From: Lepus europaeus
Lineage: Eukaryota; Chordata; Mammalia; Lagomorpha; Leporidae
Assembly (NCBI RefSeq): GCF_033115175.1
Contig: NC_084847.1
Span: 51,531,612 to 51,595,611, forward strand
Reading direction: 5' to 3'
DNA length: 64,000 bases
Part shown: positions 41,401-53,400 of the stretch, one piece after another
Position numbering within the stretch: position 1 is the first letter of the stretch
How the letters are laid out: every line of letters starts with the position of its first letter
Program-made: the position numbers and the translations under genes
Notes under the pieces: generated by a model
What the model saw: only the letters and a program-made list of their open reading frames with translations
What the model was told of the DNA's origin: nothing
Database searches by the model: none

Positions 41401-44400
41401 CCGAGAAGTCTCCTTTTTAAAATTTCTTTTTAAGGTTTTTTTACTTATTTATTTATTTAAAAGGGAGAGTGACAGAGGGAGAGAGAAACAGAGATCCATT
41501 TGGGCTCCAGTAGCCAGTGCTGGGCCAGGCTATAGCCAGGAGCCAGGAACTCTACCCTGGTTTCCCTAAGGTGCAGGGGCCTGGGCACACCTGGTTGTTT
41601 CCTGCTGCTTTCCCAGGTCCATTAGCAGGGAGTTGGGTTGGAAGCAGAGCAGTGGGAATTGAACCAGTGCTCCGATGTGTGACGCAGGGGCTTGCCAGCC
41701 GCAGTGTAACCTGCTGCACCGCAGTGCTGACCCCTCCTTCTGTTTTTTAAGTGTTTCTTCATTTTAGAGAAATTCCTAACCCAAATTTTAAACTCACAAA
41801 ATTGTTAAATAAGGAAACTTATTTTTTTATGTAGTCAAAACCCGTTTTTCATGTTGAATTACATAAAAGCATAGACTGTCACCTTGTAGAAAAATCTAGT
41901 ACGGGTAGACTTTATAAATTCCCAGGTGAGGACAGTTTGAGAGCAGTCACTGTGGAGTCAGGATCTTCAGACTTGGGAAAGATTCCAGCTGGGGGAGGGC
42001 CTCGTATTTTTACTATGTTTACTATGTTTCAAATGCGTAGTGGTATTCCTTGGAAATCAGCTCTACCCAGGTTGAACCTTCTGAGAGAAAACTGTGCTTC
42101 CACATTACCGGCTTTGAGAGCAGTCTGGTGGGTGTTGGTGTTTCATGTTTTTTATTTCCAGAATGGCAGTATCTCTTCAAAATTAGACACCTTCTCCAGC
42201 CAAATGAGGTTTTGTGTTAGTACTGCAGGGAAGCCACTGCAGGTTAAGGGGGAGCAGTGGGGGCAAAGAGAGAAGCTCGTGTAGTATTAGGACAGACTTC
42301 AAATGTTTGCCAACCCTGAAATGGGCCCTGATGAATTGGCTTACGATCTAGCTGTATTGGGGCCAGCGTTGTGGCACAGGTGTGTAGTGGATAAAGCTGC
42401 TGCCTGTGATGCCAATGTCCCATATGAGCGCTTGTTTGTGTCCTAGCTGCTCCATTTCCGACCCAGCTCCCTACTAATGGCCTGGCCAAAGCTGTGAAAG
42501 GTGACCCAAGTGTTTGGGCCCCTGCCACTAACGTGGGTTACCTGGATAAAGCTGCCCATCTGGGGAATAAACATGGAGGTGGAAGATCTCTATACTGTCG
42601 CTTTCTCTTTCTCTCTCTCTCTCTCATTTCAAATAAATTAATGAATGTTAAAAACAAACAAAAAAAAAAAAAAAACGGGGCCTGGTGCTATAGCTAAAGA
42701 GCTGTAAAGTTCAAAATTTCAAGAGTACCACCACTCAGAATGGAGAAGCATGGGGCAGGCACTGTGGCGTAGCAGGTAAAGTTGCTGCCTGCAGTGCCAG
42801 CATCCCAATGGGTGCTGGTTTGAGACCTGGCTGCTCCACTTCTGATCCAGGTCTCTGCTATGGCCTGGGAAAGCAGTGGAAGATGGCCCAAGTCTTTGGG
42901 CCCCTGCACCCACGTGGGAGACCCAGAAGAAGCTCCTGGCTCCTGGCTTCGGATCGGCACAACTCCGGCCGTTGCGGCCCTCTGGGGAGTGAACTAGCGG
43001 ATGGAAGACCTCTGTCTCTCTCTGTCTCTCCTCTCTGTGTAACTGTGACTTTCAAGTAAAATAAATAAATAAATCTTAAAAAAAAACCAAACCCACATAG
43101 CTATATTAAGGTCGTGGGTTACAGAACAGTTCATGCGTGGCGTTTGCTGCCTCCAGTGGTGAGTGGTATCAGTTAGATGGTGTGGCTGTGTCTCCTCTGC
43201 TGTCGTGCAGATGACGCCTTTCCTCTTAATGCCACGGAAAAGCAATAAAAGCAATACAGGTTTTATTTGCTTTGATATAAAGTTAGTCATCCTTTCCATT
43301 CTTTTTTTTTTTTTTTTTTTCCTAAGATTTATTTATTTGAAAAGCAGAGTTACAGAGAGAAAGAGGTTCTTCCATCCGCTGGTTCACTCCCCCAAATGGC
43401 CGCAACGGCCAGGGCTAGGCCGATCCAAAGCTAGGAGCTTTCTCCAGGTCTCCCACACGGGGCGCAGGGGCCCAAGGACTTTGGGCCATCCTGCGCTGCT
43501 TTCCCAGGCCATAGCAGAGACCTGGATCAGAAGTGGAGCAGCCGGGACTTGAACCGGCGCCCATGTGGGATGCCGGCACTATAGGCGGTGGCTTTACCTG
43601 CTGTGCCACAGCACCTGCCCCATGCTTCTCCATTCTAAGTGGTGGCACTCTTGAAATTTTGAACTTTACAGCTCTTTAGCTATACTTGTACAGAGCAAAT
43701 ACCAGATACTATTGGATTTCCAGTGCGGGTATGCCCTGGTAAACCTAAGCAGAAAATACCTGGGCAGACATGCATTTAATATGCCCAAAGTGCTGAACAT
43801 CCTAGTTTATAACACTGGAGAGCACTGACTGTTTACCCCTGGCTGGCTGTGAGCTGCAGCTCACTCCACGGCTGCCCCCACTGCACAAGTGCTAGCCCAG
43901 GAAGAGTTCAGAATATTGAATGTGTATTGCTTTCACACCGTGCAAAGTCAGAAAACCTGAAGTGGAACCGTCTTCAGCCAGAGACCATCTACATCCCAGA
44001 TAACATGCTGTGTATAAGTTATTGAAGAGAATTTGCCGTTGTACACATGGCTATATTTAGTAGACAGTATCTCTTATTTGTTGTTGACTTCAGCATTGGG
44101 TGTTGCTTAGGTTTGAAACTAAGAATTGAGTATTTATTTTATTAAATCTAATGTATAAATTTTTCTTAGATAAGAAAGCAAACTTAGGCAAAAATGCCAA
44201 CTTGAATTCCCATGGACCAGCAATAGAAATTGCTGTGGAGACCACCGTACCCAAACAAGGACAGAACCTATGGTAACGTGAGCATTCATCTGGTTGCTCT
44301 TCTTCCTTTTAAGCATTGACAACATATTTACAAAATAAGTAAGTGGTAAGAAGGTACTTGTTCGCTCTAAGGTTTGGAATTTGATTTTGCCCTCTGTAAT

Positions 44401-47400
44401 ATAACTTTGTGCAGTAGGTAAGGTTTACGCTCTTGAACGTGAGGATAGAGGCACTCAGCTTTCCCCGTAATCAAACCCAGTCAACTCAAATTCATTCATC
44501 ACTTATGGCTCATGGCTCGATGCAATGTACAGATTGAGTTTAGAGCACATTTATAAGTTAACCATATGTGCGTGAGAGTTGGGGTGGCGCGGGTGGCCAC
44601 TTGTCATTCTTGAGGCGGGGGTGAGATTTCACGAGGGCCTCTTTTGGTCTGTGGCTGTGTTAGCTGCCGTGGCCGTTGGGTTTGGATGCAAGCTTACATT
44701 TTGAAAATACAGGAATAAGTGTTCATATCAACTTTCTATAAAATGTGTCGTCTTTTAAATTTTAGTAGAAAACTTTTGCCCCAATATCTTAGTGTAAAAT
44801 TAACATTTAGCCTCTTGGAAACATTAAATTATTCAGGCAAGTTTGGAATTCTGCTCTCCACTCTAGACCAGTCCTAGATGTCCTGCTTGGTGCCCGGCGT
44901 GGATGTCTGCCCGAGCTGACCATGTCTGTCGTCTGCAGGTTTCTGTGTGATAGTCAGAAGGAGCTGGATGAGCTGCTAAACTGCCTTCACCCTCAGGGAA
45001 TCCGAGAAAGTCAGCTGAAGGAGAGGCTGGAGAAGAGGTGAGGCTCCTGTGCTCACGGCTCCCTTCCTTCTCCTCTCCTCCCGAGGTCTCAGGGCGCTCG
45101 TTTCCGGGCTATTGAAATAAAATGTCATGCGTTTATGTTTTTCTTTTCTTTTTAAGATTTATTTATTTATTTGAAAGAGTCTCAGAGAGAGAGAGGTCTT
45201 CCATTCCTTGGTTCACTCCCCAAATGGCTGCCATGGCTGGAGCTGGGCTGGTCTGAAGCCAGGAGTTTCCAGGTCTCCCGAGTGACAACTACCCCAGCAC
45301 TGGGGCCGCTCTCCACTGCTTTCCCAGGAGCATTAGCAAGGCAGCTGGGTCAGAAGTGGAGCAGCCGGGGGTTGAACCAGTGGGTTGCCGGTGTCACAGG
45401 CGGTGGCTCTACCTGCGACACCACAAGTCACACCTGTGAAGCAGGCGTAACAGAGGGGAGCAGGAGCGATGCGTGCGTGGCCAGGCTGTGAGCATCATTG
45501 CAGTCAGGCAGCCTTGCCGACGCAGTGCTGTGGTCAGTGGGTGTCCTGAAGTGGTCTCAGTGTTCACAGCAAGCCAGCACCCTCAGTTTAATACGGGGTG
45601 CGGGCTAGTGCTGTGCCATGGAAGGTCAAGTCTCCCCAGCACCGGCACGGCTCTGGCTCCAGTTGTGGCTGCTCCACTTCAGTCCAGCTCCCTGCTGATG
45701 CACCTGGGAAAGCAGGGCAAGATGGTCCAAGTGCGTGGGCCCCTGCATCCACGTGGGAGACCCAGAAGAAGCTCCTGGCTTTGGCCTGGCCTAGCTCTGG
45801 CCATTGGGGCCACTTGGAAAGTGAACCCATGGGTGGAGGATCTCTCTTTCTGTCTCTCCTCTGTATTTCTGACTTTCAAATAAATGAATAAAATCATATT
45901 AAAAAAAAGATCATGGGGTAGGTTTATCCAAACCCTGGGATGGTTTTCAGCCTGAGAAGGGAACGGGCTGTATTGATCCATGTTACAAAGGGGTGACCTT
46001 GAAAACACAGTGGAAGAAGCCAGGCACAAGCACTGCTCTGTGATTGCAGGCATTTGAAACATTCAGAATAGGCGAAAGCTTGGAAACAAAGTAGGTGAGT
46101 GGGTTAGTGGTGGCCAGGGCCTGGGACGGGGGAGGCATTGGGAGTGCCAGCTGTTAGGGGTAAAGAGTCCTCCCTGTTTGGGGTCATGGAAATGTTTTGG
46201 AATTGGACAGTCGTGATGGTTTTACAACATAAAAACACCTGAAGTGTATGCTTTAAAATAGTGAGTTTTACGTTATGTGAATTCATTGCAGCTTTCAAAA
46301 AACTCTGATGTATAAAGTAGCATCAGCTCCATCTAGACCGGTTTGTGCCATTTCTGTTTAACCTCGTTTCTATCAAAGCCAGGTTTTGGCTAAGGGCACT
46401 ATTGACTCCATACTTTCATGGTTGAATTTGGGTTTGATTGACGAGAGCTGGGAGATAAGTTTAGAACATGCAAGAGTAACTTTGCCCCCACCCTTCCCCC
46501 GCCCCAACGCTTGTAGGTACCAGGACATCATTCACTCCATTCACCTGGCTCGGAAACCAAATCTGGGGCTGAAATCCTGTGATGGCAACCAGGAGCTCTT
46601 AAACTTCCTCAGGAGCGACCTCATTGAAGTCGCAACAAGGTTACAAAAAGGAGGGCTTGGCTACGTGGAGGAGACATCAGAGTTTGAAGCCCGGGTAAGA
46701 CCAGGAGCTGTCGCTCACAAAACTCCATTTGGAGTGGGGTGGGCTTGTTTCCTGATACTGTTCCTAACCTCCAAGGTGACCCTGGAGGGCATGTTTGGGT
46801 GGTTTGTTTGAAAGGTATAGATAGGACCAAAAGTCTTCAAGTACATTTTTTGGGGTGGGAGGTGGTATCATCTTTTGTTGGTCTCTAGGAAACCTAATAG
46901 TTGGCTCAGAATCTGTTCAAAATGCGCTCTTCTGTTAAGCTGGATGGAGAACTGGTTGGTTAACACTGGGTGCCTGTGCTGAGGAGCACGCACCATGTTT
47001 GTGTGTCCTGCTTCTCAGCCCTCAGCCCGCCAGCACAGGAGAGCGCGGCTTACGGTGGGCGTTACTCCATGTCAGGGCTGGTTCCCATCCTGCCATTCAC
47101 TGCCTAGAAGGGCCCTGAAGTAGTGTGGGTCCATGCCACCTGACACGACGGATGAGCCCTCAGGGCCCACACTGGGGAATACTACCCATCAGTCACCACT
47201 GTGAAGTCTTTACTGCCTTAAAGTCATAAAGCCTGTATCATCCCACACATGCCAACGTTGTGTCTCTTCAAGTTATCATCAGCCCTCTATGGGTTCTGTA
47301 TCCATGAACTAAACCATCTGCAGATCAAAAATATTTGGGGGGGAAATTTACTCTGTGCTGAACATGGACATTTTTCAGGGGGTCATTATTCCCTACACAG

Positions 47401-50400
47401 TTCAGTATAACAACTATCTAAACAGCCCTTATGTGGCCGCTGTGTGTTAGACGTCACCTCGAGACGGTTTGAAGAGGAGAGGGGATGTGCTAGGTTTTCT
47501 GCAGAACCTGTGCCATTGATAGAAGGATTTGAGCCTCCACAGATCTTGGTGTCAGGAGGCTTCTGCAGCCAGTGTCCTTGTGGGTGCCGAGAGACCACGT
47601 CCTGCATTACGTGTGTGTGACTTACGAGCGGCCCGTGTCCCCGTGAGCCCTGACTTATAAATACCTCCCACCTCTTCTGCATAATTGTCTTTGTGACGAG
47701 AGCTAGCAAATTACGTACATATCCACTGCATGGAATTGTTTTTCTTTTTGGTGATATTTCTTGGTACGTTTTCTAGAAAAAAAGGATTTAAGCATATTTA
47801 TGGTTCTTGATGATTTTTGAAGAGTCACGCCAAAGGATTTTGCCAGCTTTAAATGCTACACATTGACTTTTTTATGTAGCAAATGTTTTGTAAGTTACCT
47901 GATTCTAGTTGACAACTGAGCTGTCCTAATTTTTCCCTTGCTATAGAATGAAATTTTTTAATTCGTCCGTCTTTTGTGAAGGACACTGTAGTGTACGATC
48001 CTCAGCAGCCTGATTCAGATGAAGGGCGTGCAAGGCCTGTTGCCGGACGGCGCCAGAAGTCCAGGGACACCTGGGTCTCCTCAGCTTGTCTTTGCATTAA
48101 GATGGTCCCTGCACGTTGTAGGCATTCGGTGTTTACTGCATGAAAGCTCTCTCCTAAAGCTGAAGAAATTTCAGAAAATTTTGGATCCCTTCCCTGGGGA
48201 CATGGAGCTAGTCGACTGCTTTCAAATCCATAGCCATCCAGTGAGCTGAGAGCACGGTTGGATGAGTGGCGCGGCCCTGGTGGTGCGGGAGTCTCAGTTG
48301 GTCTGATCCAGCTGGGGATGGACCGCTTCATCTTTCTCTCGGCCTTTTCTCACCTGGCTTTAACATCGTTCCGTGCAGGTCGTTTCCTTAGAGAAGCTGA
48401 AGGACTTCGGTGAGTGTGTCATTGCCCTTCAGGCCAGCGTCATAAAGAAATTTCTCCAGGGCTTCATGGCTCCCAAGCAAAAGAGAAGAAAATTGCAAAG
48501 TGAAGATTCAGCAAAAGCCGAGGAAGTGGACGAAGAGAAGAAAATGGCAGAGGAAGCAAAGGTACTCAGCGATTGAAGTGACAGTTTATGATGCTGTGCG
48601 AGAGTGTCCTTTGGTTTTAAAAATAGCCTTAACTCTGCCTTTTAGCTACCATCAGTATGGTGCCCGGAGCTAACTTTGCATTTTTTTCTTAATAATTTTC
48701 TGCTAAATTAATAATTTTCAAATTAGTCTGTGGATAATAGAGTGGTTGTGCAGTCCCCCCACCCCACCCCCTTTCTTTAAGCACAATTTGACCATCTCTT
48801 TTAAAAGATGGTGGTGGCTTTAAAAATATTTTAAAAATTGTGGTAAAACATATCTAATGTAACGTTGACTGTTTTTACATGTACAGTTCTGCAGCTGTCA
48901 GCACATCCATCTCCTGAGCCTTTTTATTTTTCCAAACTGATCCTGTCCCCATTAACCAGTAACTCCCTGCTTCCCCTGCCCCAGCCCTCGGCAGCCACCA
49001 AACTGTCCTTTTTCTGTCTATGGATTTGACTACTCTAGGTGTCTCCTATCCATGGAATCATGCAGTGTGTCCTTTTGTGCCTGGTTTACTGCACTTAGCA
49101 AGTCTTCAGGGTTTATGTGGAAGCACACACCAGAGCTGCTTTCTAAGGCTGATTAATATTCCATTGTATGTTAAAACCTGATCTACTCACACAGCGCTTT
49201 AGATACCACGTATGTGGGGTTTGTGCACCGAGCAGTTCTCCAGTTCTCCGCCAGCGCCACTGAGTCCCACAAGTGAATCCCCACGCTCTGTGCGTGGGCC
49301 TGCGTCAGCCTGCAGGGTTAAGGGGCTTCTCCCAGCCGGCGCCGCAGCTCACTAGGCTAATCCTCTACCTTGCGGCGCCGGCACACCGGGTTCTAGTCCC
49401 AGTCGGGGCACCGATCCTGTCCCAGTTGCTCCTCTTCCAGGCCAGCTCTCTGCTGTGGCCAGGGAGTGCAGTGGAGGATGGCCCAAGTGCTTGGGCCCTG
49501 CACCCCATGGGAGACCGGGAAAAGCACCTGGCTCCTGCCATCGGATCAACGCGGTGCGCTGGCCGCAGCGCGCCTACCGCGGCGGCCATTGGAGGGTGAA
49601 CCAACGGCAAAAGGAAGACCTTTCTCTCTGTCTCTCTCACTGTCCACTCTGCCTGTCAAAATAAATAAATAAATAAGAAAAAAATAAAAAAAAAAATTAA
49701 AAAAAGGGGGGGCTTCCCCCACGAGGCAGCTTTCATTTCACACACCAGCTGCAAGTCCCGTGTTACCACCTGAGCCTGCTTTACATTGAAGGTTCGCACA
49801 ACCACTGCCGCCTCAGGTGTGATGATTTGCGGAAGTGACGCACGGACTCAGGACAGCCTTTTGTCTGGGTTTACTGTGTTGTCATACAGGATGCAAGGCC
49901 GAAACAGCCTGCTGGAAGAGATGCGTAGGACAGGCCAGGGGTGAGGTAGGGCGGCGCACAGAGCACCAGGCTCTCTCCACCGTCGCCACTCGAACAGCAC
50001 CCGCTATGTTCGTCACTGCGGATCATCCCGTCTTGTTTAGAGCCTCAGCGCCAGGTCCCTCGGTTTTCCCTTCCAGGGGGTCATGGACAGGGCTGAGAGT
50101 TCCAGCTCTCCTATCACTTGGTCTTTCTGGCGGCCAGCTCCATCTGGAAGTCGCTTAGGGGCCACCGAGGTCATCGCAGTAACATCAGCTCAGTGAGATC
50201 CGAGGGTTCCTGTGAACACCAGAGGTGGTCCTGGGAGGAAGTGCCGAGAGCGTTAGGACCGAGGACAGACCCGGCCCGGTCCTTGCCGTGCCACATTTGT
50301 GTGCACACACTTTGGTCACCGCGGAGGGGCACTGCGGGCGCCCCTGCCTTGCAGCTGCTGCGGTGATTCTACTGTGACCGTGTCTTTGGTCCCTGCACCT

Positions 50401-53400
50401 CACTGTGCCCAGAGGTGGACTTGCCGGGTCACGGTGACTCGGCGTTGAGAGCTGTAGCAGCCACCTTGCGGTTTCCCAGGGGCTGCGCCGTCTCGCCGTC
50501 TTACCTTCATTTTCCTTCTGGCAGTGCACAGGCATTGTGGTTTCTCCACATCCTCACTGGCGCTCGTTAGGCTCCATGGCTTGGGTGAAGTGGGTAGTTC
50601 ATTGTGGTTTTTATTTGCGTGTCCCTAATTATCAGTGATGTTGAGAGTCTCTTCAAAATGGCCATGTGCCTGAAATCTTTGGAGAAATGTATATTCAGGT
50701 ATTTTGCTTTTTTTTTTTTTTTTTTTTTTTTTTTTTGACAAGCAAAGTTAGAGAGAGAGAAAGGTCTTCCTTCCATTGGTTCACCCCTCAAATGGCCGCT
50801 ATGGCTGGTGCTGCACCGATCCGAAGCCAGGAGCCAGGTGCCTCCTCCTGGTCTCCCATGCGGGTGCAGGGCCCAAGGACCTGGGCCATCCTCCACTGCC
50901 TTCTTGGGCCACAGCAGAGAGCTGGGCTGGAAGAGGAGCAACCAGGACAGAATCTGGCGCCCCAACCGGGACTAGAACCTGGGGTGCCGATGCCACAGGC
51001 AGAGGATTAGCCTAGTGAGCCGCGGCGCCGGCCCTGCTTGTTTTTTAATTGGGTTGTTTTGTTGTTGAAGTTCTTTCTGTGTTTAGTCTTCTCAGATAAA
51101 CGACTTACAAATACAGTCTCCCATTCCAGGTGTTCCATTTCATTCTCCTGATAGTGTCTTGATAGTAATTGATGCATTAAAGTTTAAATTTTGATAAAGT
51201 CAGTGCAACTCACCTATCTTTCCTTTTTTTAAAAAAAAAATATTTGTTTATGTGAAAGGCGGAGTTATAGAGGGAGAAACAGATGGCTGCAACAGCTGGG
51301 GAGTGACCCAGGAGCCAGGAGCTCCATCCAGGTCTCCCAAGTGGGTAACAGTAGCCCAGGCACTTGGGCCATCTTCTGTTGTTTCCCAAGCTGTTAGCAG
51401 GGAGCTGGATTGGAAGTGGAGCAGCCGGGACTGGAGCCGGCTGTGCCGCAACACTCGTGTCACCCTCCCCATTTTTCGTTTTGTCACCTCCTCCACTTTT
51501 GCTGTCGGATCTCAGAAATCATTGCCGATTCAGTGTCGTGAAGCTTTCCCTCTTCTCAGTACAAGTAGTTGGGTTGGTGCCACGAATATAGGACGTGCGG
51601 GTGACGTTCCCAGCTCCTGGCTGCACCCTGGCCCAGCCCGCTGTTGCAGGTGTTTGGCGGGGAAGAGGGGGGAAGCCTCAGGGGAGGTCTCTCTCATTGT
51701 CTCCCTGCCTCAGAGGGAGGTCTCTCTCATCGTCTCCCTCAGGGGGAGGTCTCTCTCATTGTCTCCCTCAGGGGGAGGTCTCTCTCATTGTCTCCCTCCC
51801 TCAGGGGGAGGTCTCTCTCATTGTCTCCCTCAGGGGGAGGTCTCTCTCATTGTCTCCCTCAGGGGGAGGTCTCTCATTGTCTCCCTCCCTCAGGGGGAGG
51901 TCTCTCTCATTGTCTCCCTCAGAGGGAGGTCTCTCTCATTGTCTCCCTCAGGGGGAGGTCTCTCTCATTGTCTCCCTCCCTCAGGGGGAGGTCTCTCTCA
52001 TTGTCTCCCTGCCTCAGGGGGAGGTCTCTCTCATTGTCTCCCTCCCTCAGGGGGAGGTCTCTCTCATTGTCTCCCTCAGGGGGAGGTCTCTCTCATCGTC
52101 TCCCTGCCTCAGGGGGAGGTCTCTCTCATCGTCTCCCTGCCTCAGGGGAGGTCTCTCTCATTGTCTCCCTCCCTCAGGGGGAGGTCTCTCTCATTGTCTC
52201 CCTCCCTCAGGGGGAGGTCTCTCTCATTGTCTCCCTCAGGGGGAGGTCTCTCTCATTGTCTCCCTCCCTCAGGGGGAGGTCTCTCTCATTGTCTCCCTCA
52301 GGGGGAGGTCTCTCATTGTCTCCCTCAGGGGGAGGTCTCTCTCATTGTCTCCCTCAGGGGGAGGTCTCTCTCATTGTCTCCCTCAGGGGAGGTCTCTCTC
52401 ATTGTCTCCCTCAGAGGGAGGTCTCTCTCATTGTCTCCCTCAGGGGGAGGTCTCTCTCATCGTCTCCCTCAGAGGGAGGTCTCTCTCATCGTCTCCCTCA
52501 GGGGGAGGTCTCTCTCATCGTCTCCCTCAGAGGGAGGTCTCTCTCATCGTCTCCCTCAGGGGGAGGTCTCTCTCATCGTCTCCCTCAGGGGGAGGTCTCT
52601 CTCATCGTCTCCCTCAGAGGGAGGTCTCTCTCATCGTCTCCCTCAGGGGGAGGTCTCTCTCATTGTCTCCCTCAGAGGGAGGTCTCTCTCATCGTCTCCC
52701 TCAGGGGGAGGTCTCTCTCATCGTCTCCCTCAGGGGGAGGTCTCTCTCATTGTCTCCCTCAGGGGAGGTCTCTCTCATTGTCTCCCTCAGGGGGAGGTCT
52801 CTCTCATTGTCTCCCTCAGGGGGAGGTCTCTCTCATTGTCTCCCTCAGGGGGAGGTCTCTCTCATTGTCTCCCTGCCTCAGGGGGAGGTCTCTCTCATTG
52901 TCTCCCTCAGGGGGAGGTCTCTCTCATTGTCTCCCTGCCTTTTTAAGTGGAGGAATAAATAATATAATAACGGGCAGCTCCATTTTTGTATGTTGAATGT
53001 CAGCTTATGAGGACTTACAAAGAAAAGCACTTGAAGACCCTCTGTTATGGGAGAGGCCCCAGCCTCATCTAACATGGCGTACTTGTCCCTATTCTAGGTT
53101 GCCCTCCTCCCTTCCTTTCACAGACATCTGATGAAGCCTGCCGGTGCCAGGCACAGGGCTGGGTCTGGAGGCTTTAAGGAACTGAGTAAAAGCCCTGGGT
53201 CCTGGCCCACACGCTAGAGGTGGAAGCAGGAGACAGTGACAGTAGAGTGACAAGTACTGATGAGGAAAAGTGCTGTGAGGGAGGCACGGCCAGGGCAGGC
53301 AGGACTTCCCCGAGGACGGCCCAGAGATTGGTCGGAACCGGCTTCTGTCCCAGCACCGGCGCGCACTTTGTTGGTCTGCGTTGCTTCCCAGAGCTCCTCG

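Larger units (their letters stand above)
42687..43684. repeat. Large inverted duplication (arms 42687-43085 and 43302-43684)
   Basis: The 65 bases around tagctaaagagctgtaaag (arm 1) recur reversed around ctttacagctctttagcta (arm 2) with about two mismatches. Each arm continues inward into an oppositely oriented C-SINE, leaving a spacer of about 216 bases. Confidence 0.85.
39737..44169 (+). other. BAZ1B: BAZ1B 4.4-kb intron
   Basis: Seven C-SINEs, an inverted duplication of about 390-bp arms and a Tigger-type relic. Unique: 39740-40120, 41740-42355 and 43995-44169. Confidence 0.8.
45038..46516 (+). other. BAZ1B: BAZ1B intron
   Basis: Two C-SINEs in opposite orientation and an L1 3' relic. 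Unique in 45433-45599. Confidence 0.75.

Noticed and set aside
51252-52996. Three overlapping long open frames (450-564 codons) with Gly/Leu/Ser/Pro-rich repeats
   Set aside because: They arise because the minisatellite unit has no stop in any frame and is not a multiple of three in most units. No conserved domain, intronic position, and the other copy has only four units.
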